Positions 54,504 to 64,000 of a stretch of DNA of 64,000 bases are shown one piece after another (position 1 is the first letter of the stretch; each line of letters starts with the position of its first letter). Position numbers and translations under genes: made by a program. The notes under the pieces were generated by a model. The model worked only from the letters and a program-made list of their open reading frames with translations. It was not told where the DNA came from and did no database searches. Source of the stretch: Streptococcus cristatus. GTDB taxonomy: Bacteria; Bacillota; Bacilli; Lactobacillales; Streptococcaceae. Location: positions 157,693 to 221,692 of the forward strand of contig NZ_RJPT01000001.1 in NCBI RefSeq assembly GCF_003943515.1. The letters are read 5' to 3'.

Positions 54504-56210
54504 ATGTTCAGAAAAGCTTTATCAGCCTATAAATTATTTATCTTTTTATCTCTTCTTATGACATCGCTGATGCTGGCTAGCTCGCTGTTGCAGCCCCTGT
54601 ATCTCAAGGATGTCTTAAATGCTCTTTTGGCAGGAAATCGGCAAGAAATCTATCGTTTGGGGGCATGGTTGCTAGGCTTTGGTCTTGTTGGCTTGCTCGC
54701 TGGCGGGGCAAATGTGACTCTGGCAGCCTATATTTCCCAAGGTGTGTCGTCGGATTTACGGGAAAAAACCTTTCGGAAAATTCAGACCTTCTCTTATGCC
54801 AATATTGAACAGTTCAATGCGGGGAATCTCGTCGTCCGAATGACCAACGACATCAACCAAGTACAAAATTTGGTCATGATGATGTTTCAGATTTTATTCC
54901 GCCTGCCTATTTTATTTTTAGGTTCCTTTATTTTGGCGGTGGTGACCATTCCTTCCTTGTGGTGGGTGATTGTCCTGATGGTCTTTTTGGTCTTCTTTTT
55001 GACAGGAGTGATGATGGGCTTGATGGGTCCACGCTTTGCCAAATTTCAAGTTCTCTTAGAAAAGATCAATTCGATTGCCAAAGAAAATCTGCGTGGCGTC
55101 CGTGTCGTCAAATCTTTCGTGCAGGAGAGAGAGCAGTATCAGAAGTTTACGCAAGTTTCAGATGAACTTTTGGAGCAAAATCTCTTTATTGGTTATGCCT
55201 TTTCGATCGTTCAACCGATGATGATGATCGTCGGCTACGGGGCTGTCTATCTGACCATGTGGCTCTTGTCTAGCATGATACAGATGGATCCAGGCTTGGT
55301 TAGCTCAATTGTCTCTTTCATTTCTTACTTGAATCAAATCATGTTTACTATCATCATGGTTGGATTTTTGGGCAATACCGTTACGCGTGCAATGGTATCA
55401 ATTCGGCGGATCAAGGAGGTCTTGGATACAGAGCCAGCGATGACCTTCAAGAATGAAGTTGAAGAAGATTTAGAAGGTAGTCTGGTCTTTGACCATGTGA
55501 CCTTTACCTATCCGACAGATACAGAGCCTATGCTCAAGGATATTAGCTTTGAAGTCAAACCAGGAGAGATGATTGGTGTTGTCGGAGCGACGGGAGCAGG
55601 GAAATCAACTCTGGCCCAGCTCATTCCACGCCTTTTTGATCCTCAGGAAGGTTCTATTAAGATTGGTGGCAAGGACTTGCGCGACATTAATGAAGCTTCG
55701 CTGAGAAAAAATGTCTCCATCGTTCTGCAAAAAGCTATTTTATTTAAGGGGACGATTGCGGACAATCTGCGTCAAGGAAAGCAAAATGCTAGCCTGCCAG
55801 AGTTAGAACAGGCGGCGCGCATTGCTCAGGCGAGCGAGTTTATCAATCGCATGGAAGATACCTACAACAGCCAAGTCGAAGAACGGGGAAATAATTTCTC
55901 CGGTGGACAAAAGCAAAGAATATCCATCGCACGGGGTGTCGTCAGCAATCCTAATATTCTTATCCTAGATGACTCGACTTCAGCTCTAGATGCCAAGTCC
56001 GAAAAGCTAGTTCAAGAGGCGCTGAACAAGGATTTGAAGGGAACCACAACCATCATTATTGCCCAGAAGATTAGCTCCGTTGTCCATGCGGACAAGATTT
56101 TGGTGCTAGATCAAGGACGCTTGATTGGCCAAGGTAGACACGCAGACTTGGTTGCTACAAATGATGTCTACCGAGAAATTTATGAGACTCAAAAAGGAAA
56201 GGAGGACTAA
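54504..56210 (+). CDS. ABC exporter half-transporter, degenerate subunit
   Basis: 568 residues: six helices (~1-300) then a nucleotide-binding domain. Walker A GATGAGKST and signature NFSGGQKQR are intact, but Walker B ends ILILDDSTSALD, with Asp in place of the catalytic Glu, and the H-loop His is Gln (IIIAQKISS). This is the pattern of the degenerate half in heterodimeric multidrug exporters (LmrC, BmrC, PatA type). Pairs with the next gene, 1 bp downstream. Substrate unknown. Confidence 0.92.
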   Translation: MFRKALSAYKLFIFLSLLMTSLMLASSLLQPLYLKDVLNALLAGNRQEIYRLGAWLLGFGLVGLLAGGANVTLAAYISQGVSSDLREKTFRKIQTFSYANIEQFNAGNLVVRMTNDINQVQNLVMMMFQILFRLPILFLGSFILAVVTIPSLWWVIVLMVFLVFFLTGVMMGLMGPRFAKFQVLLEKINSIAKENLRGVRVVKSFVQEREQYQKFTQVSDELLEQNLFIGYAFSIVQPMMMIVGYGAVYLTMWLLSSMIQMDPGLVSSIVSFISYLNQIMFTIIMVGFLGNTVTRAMVSIRRIKEVLDTEPAMTFKNEVEEDLEGSLVFDHVTFTYPTDTEPMLKDISFEVKPGEMIGVVGATGAGKSTLAQLIPRLFDPQEGSIKIGGKDLRDINEASLRKNVSIVLQKAILFKGTIADNLRQGKQNASLPELEQAARIAQASEFINRMEDTYNSQVEERGNNFSGGQKQRISIARGVVSNPNILILDDSTSALDAKSEKLVQEALNKDLKGTTTIIIAQKISSVVHADKILVLDQGRLIGQGRHADLVATNDVYREIYETQKGKED

Positions 56211-56211
56211 T

Positions 56212-57990
56212 ATGAAGACAGCAAAATTTTTCTGGCAATATTTTAAACAGTATAAACTGGCTTTTTTGGTTGTTATGATTATGATTATCATCTCGACGGT
56301 TTTACAGGTTCTCTTTCCGATTTTTACCGGTCTAGCCATTAGTGAGCTGGTGGAGTTGGGTAGTGCTTTTGCGAGTGGCAAGCTTGCTTCAGGCGATGTT
56401 TCAGACTTTGCCGCTTTCCAAGGAATCATGTGGAATTTGGCGCTGGCTTTCATCTTCCTTTCGCTATCTAGCTTGATCTACATGCTATTGATGAGTCGGA
56501 TCATTTCCTACTCAACCAATGAAATGCGTAAGGGTCTCTTTGGAAAATTGGCTCGCTTGACCGTTTCCTTCTTTGACCGCCATCAAGACGGGGATATCTT
56601 GTCGCGTTTTACCAGTGATTTGGATAATATCTTGCAGGCTTTCAACGAGAGTCTAGTCCAAGTGATGAGCAATATCGCTCTCTACATCGGTTTGATTGTC
56701 ATTATGTTTATGCGGCATGCGACCTTGGCTTGGGTGACGATTGCCAGCACGCCAGTAGCCATCATTGTCTTGGTGTCCATCGTCAAGCTGGCTCGCAAGT
56801 ACACAGACTTGCAGCAAAAAGAAGTCGGTCAGCTTAATGCTTACATGGATGAGACGATTTCCGGCCAGAAGGCAGTCATTGTGCAGGGAATGCAAGAAGA
56901 AGTCATCAAAGGCTTTGTCCAGCAAAATGATAAGGTTCGGTCAGCAACCTTTAAGGGACGTGCTTTTTCTGGTTTGCTCTTTCCTGTCATGAACGGAATG
57001 AGCCTGATCAATACGGCGATCGTGATTTTTGTGGGTTCAGCCATTATGCTCAATGATCCTAATGTGAAGACCTCGGTAGCCATTGGTTTGATTTCAACCT
57101 TTACACAGTTTTCTCAACAGTACTATCAGCCTATCATTCAGGTTGCGGCAAGCTGGGGAAGCCTGCAGCTGGCTTTCACTGGTGCGGATCGGATTCAGGA
57201 AATGTTTGATGCGCCTGAGGAAGTGCGCCCGCAGAATGCACCAGCCTTTACCGAGCTGAAAGAAGTCGTCGAGATAAAGCATGTGGATTTCTCTTATGTC
57301 GAAGGTAAGCCGATTTTGAAGGATGTTTCCATCTCAGCGCCAAAAGGCAAGATGATAGCTGTTGTAGGACCGACAGGATCGGGCAAGACGACCATTATGA
57401 ACCTGATCAATCGTTTTTACGATGTGGATAAGGGCAGTATCGAATTTGACGGGCGCGATATCCGAGACTATGACTTGGATAGCTTGCGCAGTCATGTAGG
57501 TATCGTTTTGCAAGATTCTGTCTTGTTCAGCGGAACCATTCGAGACAATATTAGATTTGGAGTGCCGGATGCCAGTCAGGAGATGGTTGAAATCGCTGCG
57601 CGTGCTACTCATATTCACGAGTATATTGAAAGCTTGCCTGATCAATACGATACAATCGTAGATGATGATCAAAACATCTTTTCAACAGGTCAAAAGCAAT
57701 TGATTTCAATTGCTCGAACCCTTTTGACCGATCCTCAAGTACTGATCTTGGATGAGGCCACCTCCAATGTTGATACGGTGACCGAGAGCAAGATCCAGAG
57801 CGCGATGGAGGCTATTGTGGCAGGTCGAACCAGTTTTGTCATCGCTCACCGCTTAAAGACTATATTGAATGCGGACCAGATTATTGTCTTAAAAGATGGG
57901 GAAGTCATTGAAAGAGGCAATCATCATGAATTGCTGCATCTAGGTGGCTTCTATTCTGAGCTCTACCACAATCAATTTGTATTTGAATAA
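56212..57990 (+). CDS. ABC exporter half-transporter, catalytic subunit
   Basis: 592 residues: six helices then NBD. Walker A GPTGSGKTT, Walker B VLILDEATSNVD with catalytic Glu, H-loop VIAHRLKT intact; the signature is altered to FSTGQKQL (STGQ for SGGQ). The altered signature completes the degenerate site formed with the partner's altered Walker B, leaving one catalytic site, as in TM287/288-type heterodimers. GGAGG at 56201-56205 places the start at 56212; a longer frame overlaps the partner gene. Confidence 0.92.
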   Translation: MKTAKFFWQYFKQYKLAFLVVMIMIIISTVLQVLFPIFTGLAISELVELGSAFASGKLASGDVSDFAAFQGIMWNLALAFIFLSLSSLIYMLLMSRIISYSTNEMRKGLFGKLARLTVSFFDRHQDGDILSRFTSDLDNILQAFNESLVQVMSNIALYIGLIVIMFMRHATLAWVTIASTPVAIIVLVSIVKLARKYTDLQQKEVGQLNAYMDETISGQKAVIVQGMQEEVIKGFVQQNDKVRSATFKGRAFSGLLFPVMNGMSLINTAIVIFVGSAIMLNDPNVKTSVAIGLISTFTQFSQQYYQPIIQVAASWGSLQLAFTGADRIQEMFDAPEEVRPQNAPAFTELKEVVEIKHVDFSYVEGKPILKDVSISAPKGKMIAVVGPTGSGKTTIMNLINRFYDVDKGSIEFDGRDIRDYDLDSLRSHVGIVLQDSVLFSGTIRDNIRFGVPDASQEMVEIAARATHIHEYIESLPDQYDTIVDDDQNIFSTGQKQLISIARTLLTDPQVLILDEATSNVDTVTESKIQSAMEAIVAGRTSFVIAHRLKTILNADQIIVLKDGEVIERGNHHELLHLGGFYSELYHNQFVFE

Positions 57991-58038
57991 ATATATACAG
58001 AAACGGAGCTATTTCATGAGGCTACCTTCGTTTTTTGA

Positions 58039-58230
58039 AAGGAATTAATCAATTTTGTCCTGATCTATCTCTTTCATCGAACCAATCTGCTTCTGTTCAT
58101 CGTAGGAGTCATCTTAGCTGTTTTGGGAATTCTTGTCATGCTGGTCTTTGGCTATGGCATCTACAAGGGTAGACTAAATCTGCAAAAGGTTATTGATGAT
58201 TTTGAAGAGAAACTGAAGTTAGTTCAATAA
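58039..58230 (+). pseudogene. Small single-helix membrane protein frame without a standard start codon
   Basis: Frame open from after a TGA at 58036-58038 to TAA at 58228-58230: about 63 codons reading ...NFVLIYLFHRTNLLLFIVGVI then LAVLGILVMLVFGYGIYKGRLN and QKVIDDFEEKLKLVQ. It encodes one hydrophobic helix and a charged C-terminal tail, clearly protein-like. No ATG, GTG or TTG starts it near AAAGGA (58039-58043); the first ATG is inside the helix. It may use a rare start (ATC/ATT), have lost its start, or be a gene fragment. Family not recognised. Confidence 0.35.
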
Positions 58231-58251
58231 TGTTTCCAATTAATTTCCCCA

Positions 58252-58279
58252 AAAACTTTGTCATTCGGCAAAGTTTTTT
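58252..58279 (+). terminator. Terminator upstream of groES
   Basis: AAAACTTTG, 8-nt loop, CAAAGTTTT, TT. Confidence 0.8.
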
Positions 58280-58280
58280 C

Positions 58281-58347
58281 TTGACTATTTCTGACCAAGT
58301 GATAAAATAATAACTATAGATTAGCACTCGATGTCATAGAGTGCTAA
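58281..58347 (+). promoter_or_regulatory. groESL promoter and CIRCE operator
   Basis: TTGACT (58281-58286), 16-bp spacer, TAAAAT (58303-58308). CIRCE is perfect: TTAGCACTC (58321-58329), 9-bp spacer, GAGTGCTAA (58339-58347), placed at the start of the transcript. HrcA repression and heat induction follow from known Firmicute practice. Confidence 0.95.
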
Positions 58348-58370
58348 AATTCAATCTTTGGAGGAAAAAG

Positions 58371-60298
<1,928 letters not shown>

Positions 60299-60342
60299 GA
60301 CACATCGAAGAAAGTACAACTTTTTTGAAATCAATAAAGTAA

Positions 60343-60389
60343 AAAAGACTTCAAACTATTGATCCAAAACAATGGTTTGAAGCCTTTTT
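60343..60389 (+). terminator. Terminator of groESL
   Basis: CTTCAAAC (60349-60356) pairs with GTTTGAAG (60375-60382) with flanking A and T runs and TTTTT. Confidence 0.85.
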
Positions 60390-60575
60390 ATTGTACGGAT
60401 AATGGGACGAAAGCTTGTAAAATAATGAAAAAGGTTGAAATGTAAATGATTTTTGAAAGCTGCTTGGAGTGATTGTAAATGTAATTAATTCAAAATGGGA
60501 CAAATAATCTTATAGCAGTAGAGAATACTTTAGTTTAGAAAATTAGCTCTGCATAGTAATCAAGGAGTAAGAAAG

Positions 60576-61451
60576 CTAAACTTTTTCGGACTTATTTTGG
60601 AACAACTCAATTCTATCATTACAATAAGTGATTAAAGTTTTAGCTTTTTCAAGTGTGTAGCCTTTTTCAGATACTGACTTCACTTTCTTCTCATCAAAAT
60701 AGTAGCCAGTCAAGCCCCTGACTTCCTCTGATAAGGTGAGATAGTAGCCTGTTTCAATCCCTTCATCTAGATTTTTTGAGAGAGACTTCATCAGGCGTCC
60801 GAAGAGAGACTTTTTCGTCTTTTCATCACTGGAATCATTCCCTAAGTTAGTTGAAATCAAGCCCGGATGGTAGGCATTAATAGTGATATTTGAACCTCTT
60901 AAAAAGAAATCCCTTGCTAGATAGCGTGTCATCCAAATCGTGTAAAGTTTGGAATTATTATAGGCCAATCCTGGATTGTATTCTTTCTCAAAACCAAAGT
61001 CCAAATCCTTGACCTTGGCAAAATGATGCATATAGGAAGAAGTATTAATGACACGGCCGTCAGCCGCTTTTTCTAACAAGGAACTTAGCTCAGTTGTTAA
61101 AATATAGGGAACGAGAACGGATAACATAAAAGTCAACTCGACATTTTCAGCACTCGCTTTTCGTTCTTTCCCTGCATACAGGCCTGCATTGTTAAACAAG
61201 ACATCGATACTTTTAAAGTCTCTCTTGATTTCCTCTACAAATCGATAAACATCGTCTAATTTTGAAAAATCTGCGAGGTAGCTAGAAACTCTGCCTCTCA
61301 AGGAGACTGAACGAACCTCTTGAAGTGCCAGCTCAAGTTTTTGAGGATTTCGACCATGGAGGATGACATGATGGCCTTCACTGGCTAATTTCTTTGCCAA
61401 ATGTTTACCGATACCGTCAGTAGCACCTGTAATCAGAATCGTTTTGACCAT
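60576..61451 (-). CDS. Short-chain dehydrogenase/reductase
   Basis: 291 residues. Cofactor motif ITGATDGIGKHLAKKLA (TGxxxGIG), NNAGLY, and catalytic YNNSKLY (YxxxK) with Ser in NTSSYMHH. Resembles the extended SDRs of the retinol-dehydrogenase/WW-oxidoreductase type common as annotations in streptococci. Last gene of the Rrf2 operon, starting 1 bp after the hydrolase stop with GGAGG. Substrate unknown. Confidence 0.88.
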   Translation of the reverse strand: MVKTILITGATDGIGKHLAKKLASEGHHVILHGRNPQKLELALQEVRSVSLRGRVSSYLADFSKLDDVYRFVEEIKRDFKSIDVLFNNAGLYAGKERKASAENVELTFMLSVLVPYILTTELSSLLEKAADGRVINTSSYMHHFAKVKDLDFGFEKEYNPGLAYNNSKLYTIWMTRYLARDFFLRGSNITINAYHPGLISTNLGNDSSDEKTKKSLFGRLMKSLSKNLDEGIETGYYLTLSEEVRGLTGYYFDEKKVKSVSEKGYTLEKAKTLITYCNDRIELFQNKSEKV

Positions 61452-61452
61452 C

Positions 61453-62289
61453 TTAGTCCTCCAAGAAAGCTTTTAATTCTTTTGAAAATTCGTCTGCATA
61501 TTGGAAGATAGAACCATGACCTGCATTTGGATAGATAATCAGCTTACTATCTTTAATTTTCTCATGCATGTCATAGGAATTTTTCGTTGGTACTTGCATA
61601 TCCTTGTCCCCGTTGACGATTAAGGTTGGTTGGGTGATGAATCTGAGGTCGTCTTGAGGATCTTTCCCCCAACGTTTAATAGCTTTGAGTTGAGTCAAGA
61701 AGCCAGGAACATTCATGTCTTTATCCGCGAATTCCTTGGTCCTCATACCCATTCGTCCTAGAACTTTCAAGGCTTCAATTTTTCCTTGTTCATCATGGTT
61801 ATAGAAGATATAGCGTTTAGGGTCAATGCGCTCCAGTCCAGCTTTAAACATAAAACTAAAAGTTTTCCCTGTAACCTTGTCCATTTCAACCCCACCTCGA
61901 GGTCCTGTTCCTGCCAAGATGAGACGGTTGACCAAATTAGGCTTGATTCGGATGATTTCTTGGGCAATCATACCTCCCATAGAAAGACCGAGGAGATTGA
62001 TCTTATCGTAACCAAGTGCTTGGATAAAGGCAATTGTCTGCTCAGCCATTCCAGGAATAGTCGGAGCAACTTTTCCTTGACTGGCTCCAACACCAGGAAG
62101 ATCGACTACAATGACATGATGCTTTTCAGCAATCAAGTCTAATAGTCTTGGATCCCAGTTATCGAGAGTTGCTGCCAAATGGACCAGCATCAGAAGTGGT
62201 AGTTTTGATTTGCCTTTGCTGAGTTCGCGATAGGCGATTTGGTTTTCTTGGACAGTGATGTATTGATTTTTAGTTGTAATATATGACAT
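61453..62289 (-). CDS. Alpha/beta-fold hydrolase
   Basis: 279 residues. VDLPGVGASQGKV oxyanion region, nucleophile elbow LLGLSMGGMIAQ (GxSxG), acid Asp in VNGDKDMQVPT, and His in NAGHGSIFQ complete the triad. AAGGAAAAT fixes the start at 62289; the longer frame overlaps the upstream gene. Substrate unknown; co-transcribed with the oxidoreductase. Confidence 0.88.
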   Translation of the reverse strand: MSYITTKNQYITVQENQIAYRELSKGKSKLPLLMLVHLAATLDNWDPRLLDLIAEKHHVIVVDLPGVGASQGKVAPTIPGMAEQTIAFIQALGYDKINLLGLSMGGMIAQEIIRIKPNLVNRLILAGTGPRGGVEMDKVTGKTFSFMFKAGLERIDPKRYIFYNHDEQGKIEALKVLGRMGMRTKEFADKDMNVPGFLTQLKAIKRWGKDPQDDLRFITQPTLIVNGDKDMQVPTKNSYDMHEKIKDSKLIIYPNAGHGSIFQYADEFSKELKAFLED

Positions 62290-62302
62290 TGTATTTTCCT
62301 TT

Positions 62303-63307
62303 TTATTTCTTAAAGCTGAGGACTGTTTTTCCACGTGAGCGACCATTAGCGACTTTGTCTAAGGCGCTATTCACTTCTTCAAATGGATAAACTGTATCGA
62401 TAGATGGTTTGATTTCTAATTTGCTAAATAGGTCAGATACCTCTTGTAATTGAGCGCCATTACTTTTTACAAAGATAAAATGGTAGTGAACGCCGTATTT
62501 GTCAGCCATCTTATCAAATTTACGACCTGCTAAGCCGAGAATAATCTGTTTCCATTTTGGCAGATTCATGCGTTTGGCAAAAGCAACGTTTGGCATGGCA
62601 CGAAGTGAAACAAGATGACCACCTTTTTTCATGATAGACATTTGTTTTTCAGTTTCAGCTCCACCGAGAGTATCGAGGACATAATCAACCTGGCTAACAG
62701 TTTTTGTATAATCCTCTGTTTTGTAATCGATAAAGCGGTCTGCTCCTAGGGTCAATACACGCTCAGCACTATCTCCAGCCCCATTGGTGATAACTGTCAA
62801 ACCTTTGGCTTTAGCGATTGGAATGGCCATTCCACCAACACCGCCTGTACCACCAGAGATAAAGATGGTTTTTCCAGCTTGAGCTCCCATGAGTTCTAAG
62901 GCTTGCATGATGGTCAAGGCAGTCAAAGGTACAGCAGCAGCTTCCTCGTCTGATAGATAGTCTGGAACCTTGGCTAAGGCTTGGCTATCGACAGCTACGT
63001 ATTCTGCAAAGGCGCCAATATGGTCAAGCGGTAGACGTCCAAAGACACGGTCTCCTACTTGAAGGTTGTTAACTTTATTTCCAATGCTTTCAACAATTCC
63101 AACAACTTCATTACCTGCAGTTTGTGGGAGTTTGTAAGGGACAATCATCTTGACTTCACCACGAGAGATCATGTTATCGAGAGGATTAACCCCAGCTGCG
63201 GTGACTTTGACCAAAACTTCTTTGTCTGTGATACTTGGTTTAGCGATTTCTGTAATGTTCAGTGTGATATTGTTTTTGTTATAAGCAGTGTGTTGTGCGA
63301 CTTTCAT
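62303..63307 (-). CDS. Zinc-independent quinone oxidoreductase-like (MDR) protein
   Basis: 334 residues. N-terminal GroES-like fold (VLVKVTAAGVNPLDNMISRG, AGNEVVGIVESIG) and Rossmann domain with ISGGTGGVGGMAIPIAKA (GxxGGVG). No zinc-cysteine cluster, so the QOR/NADP-dependent reductase class; likely detoxifies quinones or alpha,beta-unsaturated carbonyls. The start at 63307 agrees with the family; upstream sequence holds the operator. First structural gene after the Rrf2 regulator. Confidence 0.92.
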   Translation of the reverse strand: MKVAQHTAYNKNNITLNITEIAKPSITDKEVLVKVTAAGVNPLDNMISRGEVKMIVPYKLPQTAGNEVVGIVESIGNKVNNLQVGDRVFGRLPLDHIGAFAEYVAVDSQALAKVPDYLSDEEAAAVPLTALTIMQALELMGAQAGKTIFISGGTGGVGGMAIPIAKAKGLTVITNGAGDSAERVLTLGADRFIDYKTEDYTKTVSQVDYVLDTLGGAETEKQMSIMKKGGHLVSLRAMPNVAFAKRMNLPKWKQIILGLAGRKFDKMADKYGVHYHFIFVKSNGAQLQEVSDLFSKLEIKPSIDTVYPFEEVNSALDKVANGRSRGKTVLSFKK

Positions 63308-63331
63308 TGTCTTCTCTTTTCTATTTTTAGC

Positions 63332-63344
63332 TGTATCTGATACA
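63332..63344 (-). promoter_or_regulatory. Putative Rrf2 operator before the oxidoreductase gene
   Basis: TGTATCTGATACA, a 13-bp palindrome followed by a further half-site GATACA (63345-63350). Same core as the site upstream of the regulator. Confidence 0.7.
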
Positions 63345-63384
63345 GATACATGTCTAGCGTTTTTTAAACTGATCTGCATGCAAA

Positions 63385-63816
63385 TCAGTTTCGTTTTTGT
63401 TTGGCTTCTTTATAAAGATTGTTAATGACATCTTTTAAGGTTTGGTGGGCTAGTTCCTTCTCTAACTGAGATTCGGCATTGGCAAAAAGTGGCGAAACTG
63501 CTCCTTGGATATGTTTTCCAACGGGGCAATCAGGGTTGCTATTTTGGTGAACAGGAAATAAACTGATGTGATTGATTTCTTGAGTTGCATAGTAGATCTC
63601 AAGTAAAGTCATTTCTTTTGGAGATTTATTGAGTCGATAGCCAGTTTTTCCTTGCTGGGAACTAATTAAGTCTACATTTTTTAATAAGGCGATTACCTTA
63701 CGAATGTAACTAGCGTTAGTCCCAACACTAGTAGCTAATGCTTGAGAACTTAGGGTTTCCTTGCTCTCGCTAATCATTGTTAGGATATGCAAAGCAACTG
63801 AGAATTTTGTATCCAT
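63385..63816 (-). CDS. Rrf2-family transcriptional regulator
   Basis: 143 residues with an N-terminal winged helix: KFSVALHILTMISES, LSSQALATSVGTNASYIRKVIALLK and GKTGYRLNKSPKEMTLLEIYYA, the Rrf2 pattern. It has one cysteine (Cys97 in NPDCPVG) and lacks the three-Cys Fe-S cluster of IscR/NsrR, so it resembles the YwnA/HypR-like group, which can sense electrophiles or oxidants through cysteine. First gene of the operon; predicted autorepressor. Confidence 0.9.
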   Translation of the reverse strand: MDTKFSVALHILTMISESKETLSSQALATSVGTNASYIRKVIALLKNVDLISSQQGKTGYRLNKSPKEMTLLEIYYATQEINHISLFPVHQNSNPDCPVGKHIQGAVSPLFANAESQLEKELAHQTLKDVINNLYKEAKQKRN

Positions 63817-63837
63817 ATGAACTCCTTTTTATAAATC

Positions 63838-63850
63838 TGTATCAGATACA
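63838..63850 (-). promoter_or_regulatory. Putative Rrf2 operator in its own promoter
   Basis: TGTATCAGATACA palindrome. On the minus strand it lies between TTGTTC and TTATAA (17 bp apart), i.e. inside the promoter spacer, 22 nt before the start codon. Confidence 0.7.
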
Positions 63851-64000
63851 AGAACAAGTATATCGTAAATAAAAAGAAAAGCAAGACTTTTGTTTTAAAT
63901 TTTAAAAAATATTTTAAAAAGAGTAGGATAAAATAAATAATCTGCAATTTACCCTGTCTTCCGAATTCTATTTAGAAAGCAAATGGGGCAGGAAAAATAT
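63851..64000. other. AT-rich non-coding end of the window
   Basis: No coding frame recognised. CCCTGTC near 63953 and GGGGCAGG near 63984 could pair imperfectly. Confidence 0.4.

Overview
The window is low-GC Firmicute chromosome. Gene content and order point to an oral Streptococcus of the sanguinis/gordonii group: a comY (comG) competence operon followed by ackA, a manganese ABC operon with tpx and a divergent pepO, secE-nusG, rpsB-tsf, a bifunctional gshF, a receptor-type polysaccharide cluster tail, and a CIRCE-controlled groESL. Species is inferred from synteny and protein style only; no search was run.

Layout. 1-4004 is the 3' end of a cell-wall polysaccharide cluster: a cut-off Stealth-type phosphotransferase, wzx, glf and an acyltransferase interrupted by one in-frame TGA. 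4005-9900 is an insertion-sequence graveyard (IS256-, ISL3- and IS3-type remnants, all minus strand) surrounding a large LPTTG-anchored surface protein. 10072-17121 carries a small unknown gene, a CapA-like phosphoesterase, a DUF1033 gene and the comYA-H operon behind a ComX box. 17157-29102 is mostly housekeeping (ackA, an RluA-type pseudouridine synthase, pbp2A, rpmG, secE, nusG, tRNA-Cys, rpsB, tsf, leuS) plus a VIT-type metal transporter with a perfect Per box. 29277-44861 holds a K+ channel, pepO, the Mn transporter with tpx, xpaC-telA, gshF, purA, a HAD phosphatase, tadA, the SRP RNA and pgi. 45462-48681 encodes three tandem paralogous membrane proteins of unknown function, the most novel-looking locus here. 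48960-52104 is dapH, an M20 deacetylase, formyl-THF cyclo-ligase and a rhomboid protease. 52396-60298 is galU, gpsA, a heterodimeric ABC exporter and groESL. 60576-63816 is a minus-strand Rrf2-regulated set of a quinone-type oxidoreductase, an alpha/beta hydrolase and an SDR.

Recurring themes. A structured element of exactly 175 bp occurs four times, three in plus orientation and one in minus. Metal and redox control is prominent (Per box, DtxR-type operator, a repeated Rrf2 palindrome). Carbon-catabolite (cre-like) sites sit at ackA and pgi. Several housekeeping genes have structured 5' leaders (nusG, rpsB, purA). Proteins were identified by reading motifs in the translated sequence; family names rest on recall of those families.
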